DNA of 64,000 nt from Ailurus styani (taxonomy: Eukaryota > Chordata > Mammalia > Carnivora > Ailuridae), in assembly GCA_002007465.1 (NCBI GenBank), contig LNAC01000860.1, forward strand, positions 7,225-71,224, in the 5' to 3' direction. A program made the position numbers and the translations under genes. This document shows positions 45,310 through 57,676 of the stretch, piece by piece; the stretch's first letter is position 1; each line of letters starts with the position of its first letter. The notes under the pieces are model-generated. The model was not told the DNA's origin. It made no database searches and worked only from the letters and a program-made list of their open reading frames with translations.

Positions 45310-47505
45310 CTGTGAAAACAAACAGACGGGCCCGGCGGTTAGGTAACCCTAGCTCACCACAGTGTGTGTTAATGGCTCCCCAAGGACAGACTGAGGCAAA
45401 GGAAGGGAGGTTCAAAGGTAATGAATCATTTTCTAAACACAGGAACATGGAGGGATTAATTGCAGGAAGGATTTGAGAAGTCATGCATCATTTCTTGAGA
45501 CCAAAAATATTAAAAGCAGATTTTTCTAATGAGATGCATGGGTTTCTACCTGCTCTCGGGACTGCCAGATAATTTTAGTTTCTTGTGTGCCCGTTTTCAA
45601 CCACAAGTACGCTTAATAACTGCCTCTTGGGAAATGTTTGTCTTACTATATGATACAGCAAAACTTACTAAGAAATATTCATTTAAAATTATCTAAAGTC
45701 TTGGGGAAAAAAACTCTCTGTAAATTATATACATTTGCGTTGCCAGAGAGAGAGAAAAAATGTTGAAATTGATACTAGCCACAGAGTTAAATAGATTTCT
45801 CTTAAAAAATGAATTGCATTTACAATGTAATGGCTAAAACATCTGTGATAAATCTGAGCCCTTGGGGAGTCCCCAGTGGCAAACTGTCTATTGTGTTATT
45901 CGAAAGTGCTCTTGGTGATACACGGAGGATCCTACCAGCAAACTGTATATCTTCCTAGAATGTTCTTCCATAGTGTCCCTCTGTATTCACGTCGACTCCA
46001 ATCGGAAGGCTGCTCAGAGGGCTGGTGCCTGGACTACGTACAGACAGTCCTTGTGGTGGGCTGTGCTGGATGGTGATTTCCTTTCTTCGTTCTTCGAGGA
46101 CGCAGAGATGAACTTACATTGCAACTCAAGTGACGCAACTCAATCTCATTGCTTTGGTGTGTGGGTTCTGATTGGCTGATGGTGGAATGGCTTCATTTAA
46201 AGTATTGTATTACAGAGCACATGTGCCCACTGGTTTTTAGCATTTGTGCCAAACTCCCCAAGGACACCATGCCCTATCACATATGTTGAGCAATACTTTG
46301 TCAAAAGTGGATACATGCAAAAAAGCACCCTTTCCTTAGAGTGTTTGGTGAAGTTCCCCTTGGGGAGCAGGGGATGACATACCTGTCAATCTTCAATGCA
46401 AAACAAACAGGGGCCAGGTTTCTATTTTATAATCATGTAATGAAAATGTTAACGAGGAACCTCATATTCATAGAATGCATGTAATAGCTAATTATATCAC
46501 ATAATGGAGGTTAAAGAAAAACAGTGTCATGGAGTATATTTTCATCTCGAGAACTCAGAGTGAAGGGGAAGGAAACTGGAGGTCTTTTTAGCCCCGAGTC
46601 TCTGCTGTCTGCACAAGAGTGCTGGGAGCCATTTCTGTGACAGTGGCCCAAGGATGAAAATCGATACTTGATTTGGATTCTCTGAGATAATAAACGGCTG
46701 TGTCTTTGATCATCGTGTTGATATCTCACACCATGGTCTCCCCATCTACTCCTTCTGTGATCTCTATTCTCCTTTAGAGAAATCATTGCCTGCCCTCCTT
46801 CCCCTGGATTTATGGCTGCCTGATCTGCAGGGGACTGGCTCAGGCTACTCTACAGGACTTTCTGGTATTGTTGCCTGGTTTAATCTCTACGCATCCACGG
46901 AGACCAGATGCGGCTGGACTAAGTGACCATTACCTGTGAATAATACTTCTGATCGATCTCCAGTTATTTCACCCCATCTCTGCCTCTATGTGTATGAGAG
47001 TGGGTGGGAGCTCTGCCCTCGGCATCCCTAAGTCTTCAGAGGGGAAGGGATAGAGGGAAGCCTAGGACGTAATCGGAGCAAGCAAGAATAAAAGAGAATA
47101 ATCTGCTTGTCCCCTATTTCCCCTAAAATGCCTGCCATCCGGAAGAGGAGGAAAATAAGCAATCCTCCCCTAGGTTGGGATGTCCCACTTGCCCACTCAC
47201 TAAGCCCATCTTACCCTCTTCGGGGAGGCAAGCGATCAAAAAACAGACAAACACCAACACACTATATCCACGCTGTATGGGTTCCAGGTCATTCTTAAGT
47301 AGCCCTTTCTTTGGGGTAATTTTCCATAATCATCTCATGCTCCGGACAAAGGTTTTCCTGCCACCTCCCTGCAAGCCAGGCCACTTTAAGGATTTTCTGA
47401 TTCGTTATCTCAATTACACAAGCCCTGCTCTGTGCTACTCTGGCTCTTGGGTTGGCCAGACATCAGTGCTGGGGCTCCCATTGGTAGTGACCATTCATTA
47501 CATAC
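45310..47505 (-). other. MCTP2 last intron
   Basis: 2196 bp, GT at 47505-47504 (GTATGT donor) and AG at 45311-45310. No transposable element recognised inside, unusual for this window. No gene on either strand. Confidence 0.85.
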
Positions 47506-47603
47506 CTTTTGAACATCAGACGGTACCCTGGAGAGGAAGTCTAGCAGCTCATTATTGTCGATGGCATAGGGATTTCGAAGCTTCTTGGTAAATTTATTTA
47601 TGC
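47506..47603 (-). CDS. MCTP2: MCTP2 penultimate coding exon
   Basis: 98 bp. It begins with GC, completing the glycine codon split with the exon at 53623, then encodes 32 residues, [20 protein letters not shown] followed by [12 protein letters not shown]. The acceptor is TTTTTCAG at 47611-47604, the donor GTATGT at 47505-47500. This is the conserved cytosolic segment that follows the second transmembrane helix in all MCTP proteins; the [14 protein letters not shown] block is diagnostic. The frame is intact and the codons show no damage. QK at the end, rather than QV, agrees with MCTP2 over MCTP1. Confidence 0.95.
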
Positions 47604-47640
47604 CTGAAAAATAGAAACACAGGGAGATATCTTTGTTTGT

Positions 47641-47690
47641 CTATCTATCGATCGCTCTATCTATCTATCTATCTATCTATCATCTATCAT
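47641..47690. repeat. (CTAT)n microsatellite
   Basis: About eight perfect CTAT units with degenerate flanks, 38 bp upstream (in gene sense) of the penultimate MCTP2 exon. Confidence 0.9.
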
Positions 47691-49554
47691 CCGTCTTTAA
47701 AAACTCTCCTGACTGGGGGGAGGGGAAGATTCACAAGTAAAAATTAGTGTAAAACAATTACTAGACCTCCAGTCACACACACACGTCGTTGTCATGTGGA
47801 ATCATTCACAAATGCCTTTTCTGGAAGGAAGGAGGGGTGGGGGTGGTTCTGTAGGGCAGGAGCTCTGCCTTCTTCAACTGTGAAAATCCCATTACAATCC
47901 CAGCAGCAAGGCGGCAGAAACACACAGGAAAACTGTGGAGCTCATTGGCTTTTTTGGACTCCGCTGATTAACAGCCTTCTCTGCTAGGGAAACAAACATC
48001 CCAGATGGGAAAAGGCCTTCATTAGCCCCAACAAGTCTCTGCTTGGGGGCTCTGGACCAAATGTAGCACTGGGAAGTGGAGGGGGGAGAGTCGCTTTTTT
48101 GTTGTTAAAAAGAAACTGCAGAAATCTCTCTCCCCCACTCCAGCTCATTTTCACAGGTTTCTCTTTTCTCGCGCAGAACAGAACTTGACATGTTGATTGT
48201 ACTTTGATGCTGTAGGAAACTGTGAAAAGTTATTACTGGAAATTATCTTACTATGGCTGCTAACTTAATTTATGGACTGTGACCCTGGTGCGTGGGTTTG
48301 TCTAGTCAATGGAGTCCCTGCTAATTTAGGACAGGGACAGTGGTAATTAGAGGAGGTTCAACCCTTTAAGTGTCTTTGATGGCTGCACCTTGGGTGTGCG
48401 GGCATGCCCCGGGCAAGCTCCACCTGGGGATTCCTCTCCAGAGAGATGCACCTCTCAGCCACCTCTGTGTCTTCTCTTCTGTTCCTCCGAGCTGCTGGTA
48501 AGAGCTCAGGAGCTGTTGTCTTTCCACCAAAGGCCAACTTTTTCTCATGCTGAGTTTTCCAAGCAGAAAGACTAAGGTGGTGGGCTTCTGAAGTTCTGGC
48601 ACCGAGTGCTTGTTTAGCGAGGATCATATCTGAAGTCCTGGTCAATCCCAGTAACGCTGAATGAATTCTCACCATAGATGAACCCTGACTGACACTTCCC
48701 TCAAAGCCAAGGTAACAGTTAACTGTTTGACGGTCCCCAGCCCATAAGAGCTTTGATATTTTTCTTCATTAAATATTATTTTGCTTTCATCTAAGGATAG
48801 AACTTCCTGAGTGGTATTCTATCTGACACAGTGCCAACCTCAGTCGTTTCCTTGGAGGGTCACATTTACATCTGCTTTGCAAATGGGAGCCGGCCATTGT
48901 TTGTGAGTAAAATGGTGGCCCAGGAGTTGGGCTGGGGAAGGCTCCTTGTGCAAATGATCTTGTTCTCTCAGGTCAAAGCTGCACTCTCCCTTTCTTGCCT
49001 CTACCCCCCACAGCAAGCTTCATGTTTCTAGCTAAAATTTCCCCCAGTGTTCCTTTAAACTAAAATACTCTCACTGTGTTATTCTAAAGACACTTAATTG
49101 TAGCATGGGCTTTTTGGCAAAAGAAAACAGACAAGGCAAAATGATGAAGGGAGACAAAGACTTATTGAGAAAAGATATATCTTCTATTGTTAATTATATA
49201 TAGTGTGCGCATCTGGAGTCTTTACAATGAACAGCAAGGCAGGGATAATCTCACAGCGGATCAAAACACTGCATTCTTAGTCACTGAGAAGATTATAAAC
49301 CTGCACAGTAGCACAAATGCACCAATAAGGGCAAAAGTAGCCCACAATGAACTGAGATTGTCTGAAAAACTTCGTGAGAATCAAAATTATAAGGCACTCC
49401 GATTGCATGTTTCAAAAGCGCACCTTATTTTTTTTTTTTTAATGTTGTCAAATGTCAGTAATTCTACAATATTATCTGCTGTGTGAGACCAAGTGTCCAC
49501 AGGGGCTCATGTCCTCTTGGGTTTGCAGTAAGGGGTAACAGGGTAAGGAACAAG

Positions 49555-49690
49555 GGCTATGGAACAGGAATAGCTGGGCCCCAGCTCTGGCGTCACCAGG
49601 CATCAGCTGTGTGGTTTCAGGCAAACCACTTGACCTTCCTGTGCCTCAGATTTCTTACATCAAAATCTGTAATAAAGACTTGCCCTATAT
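49555..49690 (+). mobile_element. MIR SINE
   Basis: Sense MIR: CAGCTGTGTGGTTTCAGGCA, AACCACTTGACCTTCCTGTG, CCTCAGATTTCTTACATC. Confidence 0.8.
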
Positions 49691-50219
49691 AGATTCCTAG
49701 GTTGGTGGGAGAATCACATTGGAGAACTTAAGCACAAGGATTCTGTGATCTGGAGTTCCGTAACAATGAGGCGGGCTACCACGTTACCGGAGATGTCAAC
49801 AAGTCAAAAAAACAAAGGGATTATACTATTAGGCATGTGACCACACACACCCAAGTTTGGAAATACCTTTATCAGCTTCACAGATGTGCCTTTAGATATG
49901 TTTAACCTAAATACAGATAGGCAGAGGGCCTATCTGCTGTGAATCTTAATTTTTCAGCACACCCAAAGGAGTAGGATCCAAATACCAAGGGGTAACATTT
50001 GGCAAAGACACTATCATTTAATGGTCCCAGATCACAGACTGAACCAATCAGGGGAGTGGAATGAACAATCCAGTACAAAATATATATATATCTTGGAGAA
50101 AGTTGAAAAAATTGTACAACTGCTTGGCACATATGGCCACAGGTGAATAAACACTTGAAACAGAATATAACACTATTTTTCAAATACTTGTATGAGTGCG
50201 TAGCATGCAGCCCTGACTC

Positions 50220-50400
50220 AGTACATTGGTGGGAGTATGGAGATGGGGTAGAGGGTCCTTGCTTGCTCATGTATCAAACAGTAAGTGCTTGCCACATGAA
50301 AGACACTGTGTTGTCACATGGAGATACAAAGTTAAATAAGTCATGGGTCTTCTTTTCAAGAAGTTCAAAATCTAGCCTGGGGAGTTCCTATCTACCTTGG
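50220..50400 (+). mobile_element. L2 fragment
   Basis: TGAAAGACACTGTGTTGTCAC, GGAGATACAAAGTTAAATAA, CTTCTTTTCAAGAAGTTCAA and ATCTAGCCTGGGG are in L2 order. Confidence 0.65.
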
Positions 50401-51329
50401 AATGACAGAAGTACCCCAGACCAGAACTGAAGTATGGATGGTGAAGAACGGAATGAAACGAATATGGGAAACCTCTCAAAAGGGGCAGAAAACCCCATGG
50501 GATCTAATCCTAAGAAGTGCCTTGCCTTCCAGAAATACATCAAATAGGTGATCAAAATTCAGTAGATATGGTTTCCTTCAGAAAATGTCAAATATCCCTC
50601 TTAAGCCACTTTCCACACCATTTTCAAAATCTATACTCCCACACAAGAGAGGTGGGTGGTGGGCTCAAAAGAAATGCCGTCCCTGTAAATCACAGGTATG
50701 AAACATGCAGACACATGAAATATTTGTCAAATACTTGCTAAAGATCTACTACCTATATGTAGCTTCCCTGGGAATTACAGGTTAAAGAGGAACGAAAAAT
50801 GTCTCACCCTTCAAAACTTTACAACGAAGTTGGTGAGTCAAGGAATATTTCTTATGGCCATTATGAAGTTAGGCTGCTTTTCAGAGGCTTATGTTAAATA
50901 ATCCTGGCACATAATAAGTATTTCTACAAAAATATTATTTGGCTGTATAGAATCTGGAAATATAGAACATACAGTTGAGTTACTTTGTTTCAAAGGGTTA
51001 AAAAAGGTGGACCAAAGGAAAAAAAATCTTAGGATCTTAACTCACCACTTTAAGGACTCAATGAAAATAAGTAAGTAACTCAGAATAAGAAACAATCTTC
51101 TGATCCTTAATAAAGTTAAAGGAACAGTAGAAATGGAAGACATACGAAGTCATCTTCTACATGAGAAAATCTCTGCCAAGAATAAAATCATACAGGAGAT
51201 GTGCAAAGGAATGTCCTGGGTCCATGTACCTAATAACTAATTTGTCTTGGAAATGATGTCCTTACAGAATTGCTGAGTATATTGCAGGATGGCATGGCAG
51301 GCTTTACTCAATGAGGCAATAGATCATGT

Positions 51330-51830
51330 GTTGATTGTCAAGGCTTTTGACTATATTATATATGGTGAGCTCATCAATAAACTATAAGCCCCTGTCCAGA
51401 ATATACAACTAAAGAACCAGACACAGAAGACAAAGCTCAAAGGGTTACTGTCAGCTCAGGGGAACATAATAAACTCCATGCTATTTAATAATTTCATCCA
51501 TAAGCTGAACAATAATAGAGCAATAGCTCATTAATGAGATGCAAAAAGTTGGTGTTGGAAAGCTGCCAAGATCTTGGAGGATATGATCAAAAGTCAAAGC
51601 AATTTGGGATAAACAGAAAGAGGGACTGGAATTCCAAAACTGATGATCAAAGGAGGAAATGTACTATAGTCTTCTTTGTCGAGGGAAAGATGCAGAAAAG
51701 CAAGTCAGGTATGTACCAGAATGATGAGGAGATCCTGAGAAACAGTGTTTGACAAGCTGACCATGCAGTCAATTTACACCAGCTTAAAAATGAACAAAAT
51801 ATTGGCCAAACAATTATAGTAATTTTGAAT
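51330..51830. other. Possible very old retroelement, unclassified
   Basis: The phrases AATTTCATCCATAAGCTGAA, AAAGTCAAAGCAATTTGGGA and the general order recall CR1/L3-type LINE remains, but too degraded to name. No usable frame (longest 72 codons). Confidence 0.25.
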
Positions 51831-52016
51831 CACTTTCTGATTAGGGTCAGACAACAGCTTTAAGATCTGTTTTTTTAAATGTGATCAGTAAATTGATTTG
51901 CAAGCTAATTCTTAATGAAAAACAATTAAGAAAGACTGAGGTTATTCAGTCTATGTAGATAACATTTAGTACCTATAAGGTATTCAAGGAAATACTTTTA
52001 TAAAATGTTTCTTCTT

Positions 52017-52217
52017 CTTTTTTTTTTAAAGATTTTATTTATTTATTTGACACAGAGAGAGAGAGATCACAAGTAGGCAGAGAGGCAGGCAGAGAGAGAG
52101 GGGGAAGCAGGCTCCCTGCTGAGCAGAGAGCCCGATGCGGGCCTCGATCCCAGGACCCTGAGGTCATGACCTGAGCCGAAAGCAGAGGCTTTAACCCACT
52201 GAGCCACCCAGGCGCCC
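52017..52217 (-). mobile_element. Young carnivore tRNA-Lys SINE in MCTP2 intron
   Basis: In the gene's sense orientation. Full length, mustelid-type body, perfect 16-bp target-site duplication TAAAATGTTTCTTCTT at 52001-52016 and 52218-52233. Among the least diverged copies here. Confidence 0.97.
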
Positions 52218-53622
52218 TAAAATGTTTCTTCTTGATCAGTGGACCCTGAAGAGCTTCATGTTCTCTAAGAGTCTATGGACCAGTGTGCTAGCATTGTTGC
52301 AGAACAGAGAAGCAAACAAAAACTAAGTATGGATAGAAGACTTTTGCCAAGAGTGAGGGTCATCAGGGCTCAAAACAGACCCCTAAAGAGGGAAAATAGA
52401 ATATGTTTTTCTTTTCTCAGGCTCTCTTGCTGTAAAAGAGAGATACTTCTTTATATGGGATTTTTGCTTCCTGGACGAAACAGAGAACCAGTGGCTTATG
52501 CTCTCTCAAAATCATTCCACTTCTGAAGTTTTATGAGTTATTCTATTTTTTTTTCCGGTGACTTTTCCCAATTCAGAATATCTACATTTGGCTTTCCTCG
52601 TCAGCAGGATTCTACTCCTATGGGTTCTCTTTGAAAAGGTCTACATTTAATGGTTTTAGAAAGGTTGTAGCTTGTATCTGACATTTGCAAGCTCTCAGCT
52701 CTTGCTTAAAGATGAATACATCTTAATGCAATCACCTGTACCTGGTAACTTCTCTGAACACCTTAACATCCGAGGATCCATAGAAGGGGGTGGCTATGGT
52801 TGAGAACTCAGCAGTAGTCATAAGAGCCAAGGAATGGAAAACTATGACTGGCAGACTCTTAGGGAAAAGGGTTGACTGCTTCTCTAGCAATTAATTCACT
52901 GCAATGCATGCTCCTTCTATCAACCCAGAGCCCACCCAACCACAGACACAAATATTCACAAAGCTGCTTGTCTTTTGTCCAACTGCTGGATTGAGTAGTA
53001 AATCAAGTCATGCCGTTTATTTTGAGTTTGTGATTTTTGTTTCTACTTTTTTTTTAAGCAGCTAACCTTTATATAGGCACACCATTTACCCTGCTAAATT
53101 ATGGCTTCCTCTTCTTTCAGGCACTGGTTTGGGAGTAACCACCTCCTTTCCTCTCTACCACTTCTGGATTTAAGTACAGGGTTGGATTATTTTTCCTCCA
53201 GGAGAGATGGAGTGTCAGAAGCACCCTGGCAGGGGCCAGATCCACTTTTACATAATATAAAGGGCGAGATGCAGGTGTTTGCTCACGGTTGGAATAACAG
53301 TGTTTCCTGAAAGTTACCGGGCCACCGCAATATATTATTCAAGAGTATTTATGACTACAAAAGCCCAAAGGGAAATCTCATGCACAATCACATTTTTATT
53401 TGATTGCAATTATACACGAGGCCTATAAATATCTCTGCTGATCGTTCAGGCAACTGGTCTTTTCAGGGAGGTCCTGGAAGTTTTTGTTCCCAAAATTCCT
53501 TCCTTAATCTTATGTTTAATTGCCAACAAGAGTACATTTAAAGTTTATAGTTGCACTTGACAAATGAGTCAGTGGTTCTTACCTGAAATTGACCACTGGA
53601 AAAAGGACCATGTGAGACTTAC

Positions 53623-53732
53623 CCCAGATTAAAATGATGTACCGGAGTGGAATAAAATACAAAGTGATGGTGGCCACTGCCAGGATCAGACAGGCCAGGA
53701 ACGAGAGGAACGGGACCGTCCAGTTAAACGTG
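53623..53732 (-). CDS. MCTP2: MCTP2 exon encoding the second transmembrane segment
   Basis: 110 bp: one base (C) completing an upstream codon, 36 full codons, and a final G shared with the next exon. It reads [20 protein letters not shown], then [16 protein letters not shown], the hydrophobic C-terminal membrane hairpin of MCTP proteins. The acceptor GTCTGCAG is at 53740-53733; the donor GTAAGT is at 53622-53617. The hydrophobic stretch is about 22 residues, followed by the conserved IPLRYI turn. The frame is intact. The upstream exon (the acidic linker between the two membrane segments) is beyond the window. Confidence 0.95.
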
Positions 53733-54186
53733 CTGCAGACAAAGCACATCAATGTCATCTTCTCTGATGCTCTAGAGTGGCTACGTATTCATCTTGCCAT
53801 GTTTATTTCTTAGTTACACAAATGAAAAAGGTCTACTTCAGAAATCTCTCTAAAAACCTGGATAGGAAGGTCTGCCAAGATGGAGATGGCAAAAACATCA
53901 CTGAGGTCCTGAGGGGAAGGTCCCAAGACCAAACACCACCCAATGTGTCACAGTCCTGGTGACTGCCCTCCTGGAACTGACAGTCTTTAAGGGAAGACTG
54001 TGGCTCCCATAAGCAAAGAAAAACTACAGTGTGGTCATGATGGCTCCGTGCATGAAGATCTTCAAAACGAAAGGTTAGTGAGGTCACTTCAAAGTCAACG
54101 ATTCTCTCGGAGAAGACATGGTTGCCAGTAAACATTTAGAAAAGGGAGGATGTTATTAAGGCACTCTGGTGCTTTTTTTGTTTTCT

Positions 54187-54391
54187 CTTTTTTTTTTTTT
54201 TTCAAGAGAGAGAGTGCACAAGTTGGGGGTGGGAGTGGAGGGGCAGAGGGAGAGGGAGAGAGAGAATCTCAAGGAGACTCCACACTCAGCACGGAGCCCC
54301 CTGTTGGGGCTCGATCTCAAAACCTTGAGATCATGACCTGAGCCGAAATCAAGAGTCCCACACTAAACTGACTGAGCTACCCAGGCACCCA
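54187..54391 (-). mobile_element. Carnivore tRNA-Lys SINE, older subtype
   Basis: T-run then AAGAGAGAGAGTGCACAAG, ATCATGACCTGAGCCGAAAT, head CTGAGCTACCCAGGCACCC. Imperfect flanking repeat TTTTTGTTTTCT / TTTTGTGTTTTCT. Confidence 0.9.
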
Positions 54392-54815
54392 TCCTAACTT
54401 TTGTGTTTTCTAATTATTTATTTTTAGAATTTTCAGACTCATTGGCTCTAGAAGGTTACCAGTGCCCTGAAACGGGGTGGAGTCATTTGACTATAAACCA
54501 TTACACCCCCAACCCAAAGAAAACACAGGTTATGTGACCACATGTTATTTTCATGGAGCCCCTGGGTCTTTTCAGCATATCCATTGCCTCCTTTGACTTG
54601 TGTGCAAATGGAGATCTAGAACATGGGATGTAGAATTGAACAAACAGTGGAAATCCTTACATGGTCCTAGAAAATGATCTGTAAATCCCATGTCCTGCGG
54701 AGAGCCTAGGGTCCTTCTTTTTCCTGGTCTTTAGCTTCACTTACGTGATTGTCTATTGACCCTTGGCCTTGTGCTAGGAATACAAAGAGATTTGTCTCTT
54801 TGTCTTTGTTTTCTG

Positions 54816-54817
<2 letters not shown>

Positions 54818-54859
<42 letters not shown>

Positions 54860-54863
54860 GTGT
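54818..54863. repeat. (TG)n microsatellite
   Basis: About 20 TG units with one GC interruption near 54855. Confidence 0.95.
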
Positions 54864-54904
54864 ATACGTAGGGGGATTGAAGGGTATTAACATATAATAG
54901 CTGC

Positions 54905-55035
54905 TGGGTACTTAATATGTGCCACTGTGCTAATATTTTTCGTATTATTAATGTGATGGTCATCATAATTCTTCTGAGTAAAGATTACCCCCATTTTATA
55001 CATGAACAAATTGAGGCTGAGAGAGATTTTGTTTT
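54905..55035 (-). mobile_element. MIR SINE fragment
   Basis: ACCCCCATTTTATACATGAAC then AAATTGAGGCTGAGAGAGAT is the reverse MIR core. Confidence 0.7.
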
Positions 55036-55299
55036 GTCTTGTAAATAACCACAATTCCATGAAGAGTCTAAGAAAAACACAGTCACCTCACCCTCTTGTA
55101 ATAGACTGTTATCAGTGTTTTTAATCTTTGCCCACAGAGGTACGTGTGTTTTAAATTTCTTACTTTTTAAAATTATAAGCAAATTTAAACACCTTTTAAT
55201 ATGCATGTTCATCATTTTAATTGGTTTCTCAGGTGATTTCTAGTTTATTTCTTCATGAGGTGCCACTATGTGGAAAAGTGCTTAAGAAAACAAAATTTT

Positions 55300-55490
55300 A
55301 AGCATACTGACATTGGATTGAGTTCAGGCTCCATCTCTAATAAGCTAAGGAAAGTGATTTAATCAATCTGCGCCAACATTTCTGGTCTGCAAAATGTGAA
55401 TAATAATAATAATACCTCTATCATAGAGTTCTTCCAGAATTAAACAAGAACTTGTACTTAAGGTAGCTAGCACATTCTGTTTTTAGCACG
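55300..55490 (+). mobile_element. MIR SINE
   Basis: Sense MIR: TTGAGTTCAGGCTCCATCTC, AAAGTGATTTAATCAATCTG, TGGTCTGCAAAATGTGAATA, ATAATACCTCTATCATAGAG. Confidence 0.7.
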
Positions 55491-55519
55491 TTGTAAAAAC
55501 AGAAAATGGAAAGCAGTTA

Positions 55520-55970
55520 CGATTTGCCTATTGTGCCTTGAACTGTTTTTGCTTGGTTTTTTTCCTCAGTGATTTAAAATATCTCTTTGGATACTAAAGA
55601 AATCAGTTCTTTGTCATATTTGTTACAGTGCTTTTCCCAATGTGTGGCTTTCTTGTCTTTTTTGTCTGGTTTATAAATGTTTAAATATAAAATTATATAT
55701 TTTACATGACCAAATTTATCAATGTTTTCCCTGGTTAATTTCTAGATTTGGTAGCACTTACTAAAGACTTCCCCAGTTCAGTGACATGACACCAACAAAC
55801 TGAATAATTGATATTTTCCCCACTCCTTCCTCATGCCTTTTCTATGCTATTCTAAATTTATACATACACATTAATCCATTTCTGACCCCTTTCTTCCATA
55901 GTAAAACTTCTAGTTGAACTTTTTGGTGGGCAATTTCACATTTGGAGAAATGATATATGGACTTCCTAAT
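55520..55970 (-). mobile_element. Old L1 3' UTR fragment
   Basis: Antisense L1: TCAGTTCTTTGTCATATTTG, CCCAATGTGTGGCTTTCTTG, CCAAATTTATCAATGTTTTCC in the same order as in the L1 at 39.7 kb. Confidence 0.7.
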
Positions 55971-56270
55971 GATCCAAATTATGCCATGGCAGGAAGTCTA
56001 ACCTATAGATCTCCTTGCACAAGGATGCTGGGGCAGTACATGAATTGCTCAGTAATGGAAATAGCTTCGGTATCATTAATAGCACAATATCTAAATAAAG
56101 GGGAAAATCTAAATAGATCTCTACTCTGTAATATTATGCAGATTTTGTTTTGTTCAATTCAGCATTTATTAAGCATCTACCATATACACAGACGTAGATA
56201 ACCTTTATTCTTTCTTTTTCTTAGCATAAAGTTGCAGCTGTATCTGTCTTTAAAAAAACAGTGAGATCAT

Positions 56271-56510
56271 GGGCGCCTGGGTGGCTCAGTGGGTTAAAGC
56301 CGCTGCCTTCGGCTCAGGTCATGATCCCAGGGTCCTGGGATCGAGGCCCACATCAGGCTCTCTGCTCAGCAGGGAGCCTGCTTCCTCCTCTCTCCTCTCT
56401 CCCCGCCTGCCTCTCTGCCTACTTGTAATCTCTCCNTAATCTCTCTCTCTCTGTGTCAAATGAATAAAAAAAAAAAACAAAAAAAAAAAACAAAAAAAAC
56501 AAAAAAAACA
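56271..56510 (+). mobile_element. Young carnivore tRNA-Lys SINE with odd (AAAAAAAC)n tail
   Basis: Complete head GGCGCCTGGGTGGCTCAGTG and mustelid-type body. The tail is about 50 bp of A-runs punctuated by single C, ending in AACAGTGAGATCAT, which also precedes the element (56257-56270): the target-site duplication. The sole ambiguous base in the window (N, 56436) is inside a TAATCTCTCC repeat of this copy. Confidence 0.95.
56436..56436. other. Ambiguous base (N)
   Basis: Single N within the C/T-rich part of the SINE, flanked by two copies of TAATCTCTC. Probably a collapse or uncertainty of a short duplication. Confidence 0.99.
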
Positions 56511-57489
56511 AAAAAAACAGTGAGATCATAAAAATGATACCCACGCAAACACCCCTCCCTCCCAACACAGAGGCTCAAAGCTAGATACAGTGAAAAAATA
56601 AATTAAATAAATAAATGTGGGTATGTGTATATATATGCATGTGCATATATAAGCATGTATTAATAAATTTAAAGATGTACAAATACCACATATATAGGTT
56701 TTTATACTGAAAAAAACCTCTGATAGATGTACTCCAAGTTGTTGATGGTAGTTCAATATGATGGAAGGAAGGGGAAGAAAAGGAAGTACAAGAATAAAAG
56801 GGGCATGCTGGTTGACTACTTTTATAATGGATGTATACCATGATTATAATAAAAATAAAAATGAGATATGAAATCAATCAATTACAATTAAATAAGTAAA
56901 AACAAACATCAACCTTTATATGCCCTAATTTTTTTGTTTTGTTTTGTTTTTTTGAAAGCAGGGCCATAGCAGCAGATCCTGGATACAAATCAATGGTTAG
57001 ATACCATAGATTAAGAAGGTTCCTGACTGGGAAGACAATAAAAGTTAATGTGCTGAGTCATGCTGTAAACTCTAGGGTAACAACTAAAAGAACAGCAAAA
57101 GAGTCCTTACATTTTGAGCGAACAGATAAAAAATACAGATGAGGAAAAAAAGATACTCAGAACAAGGACAAAGAAAACAATAAAAACCAGAAACTTAAAT
57201 CTAAATGTATTAGTAAGCACATTAAATTTGAATGGACTACATGGTACAATTAAAAGATAGTGATTGTCAGAAACAAGAAAGAGATCTAAAATATAAGCAG
57301 ATAGGAAGAAAGAAAATAATAGGAAAGTATATATTATGAAGCCAATAAGCAGGAGATGGTATAGCCATATTATTACTAGTTAAGATATTAAGGCAAAATT
57401 TCAATTATTGCTTAGCTATAAATAGGTCACCTCCTAGTAATGATCCAGTTCACCAGGAAAGTATAACAATTTTAATATGTTTGACCCAG

Positions 57490-57676
57490 GGGCACCTGGG
57501 TGACTCAGTTGGTTAAGCATCTGACTCCTGAATTCAGCTCAGGTCATGATCTCAGAGTTTTAGGATCAAGCCCCATGTTGGGCTCTGTGCTCAGCGAGGA
57601 GTCTGCTTGAGATTCTCTCTGCCCCTCTCCCTTGCTTATTCGCTCTCCTTAAATAAATAAAATCTTTAAAATAAAA
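57490..57676 (+). mobile_element. Carnivore tRNA-Lys SINE, older subtype
   Basis: Head GGGGCACCTGGGTGACTCAG, TTAAATAAATAAAATCTTTA tail; target-site duplication not clear. Confidence 0.9.

Larger units (their letters stand above)
47604..53622 (-). other. MCTP2 intron between the last two membrane-region exons
   Basis: 6019 bp with GT at 53622-53621 and AG at 47605-47604. Contains a microsatellite, a MIR, an L2 piece and one young SINE. 47880-48360 and 53260-53610 look unusually constrained (few repeats, retained CpGs). No second gene. Confidence 0.85.

Noticed and set aside
45219..45476. 85-codon plus-strand frame across the last MCTP2 exon
   Set aside because: Shadow of the real minus-strand exon, which has splice sites and a recognisable tail.
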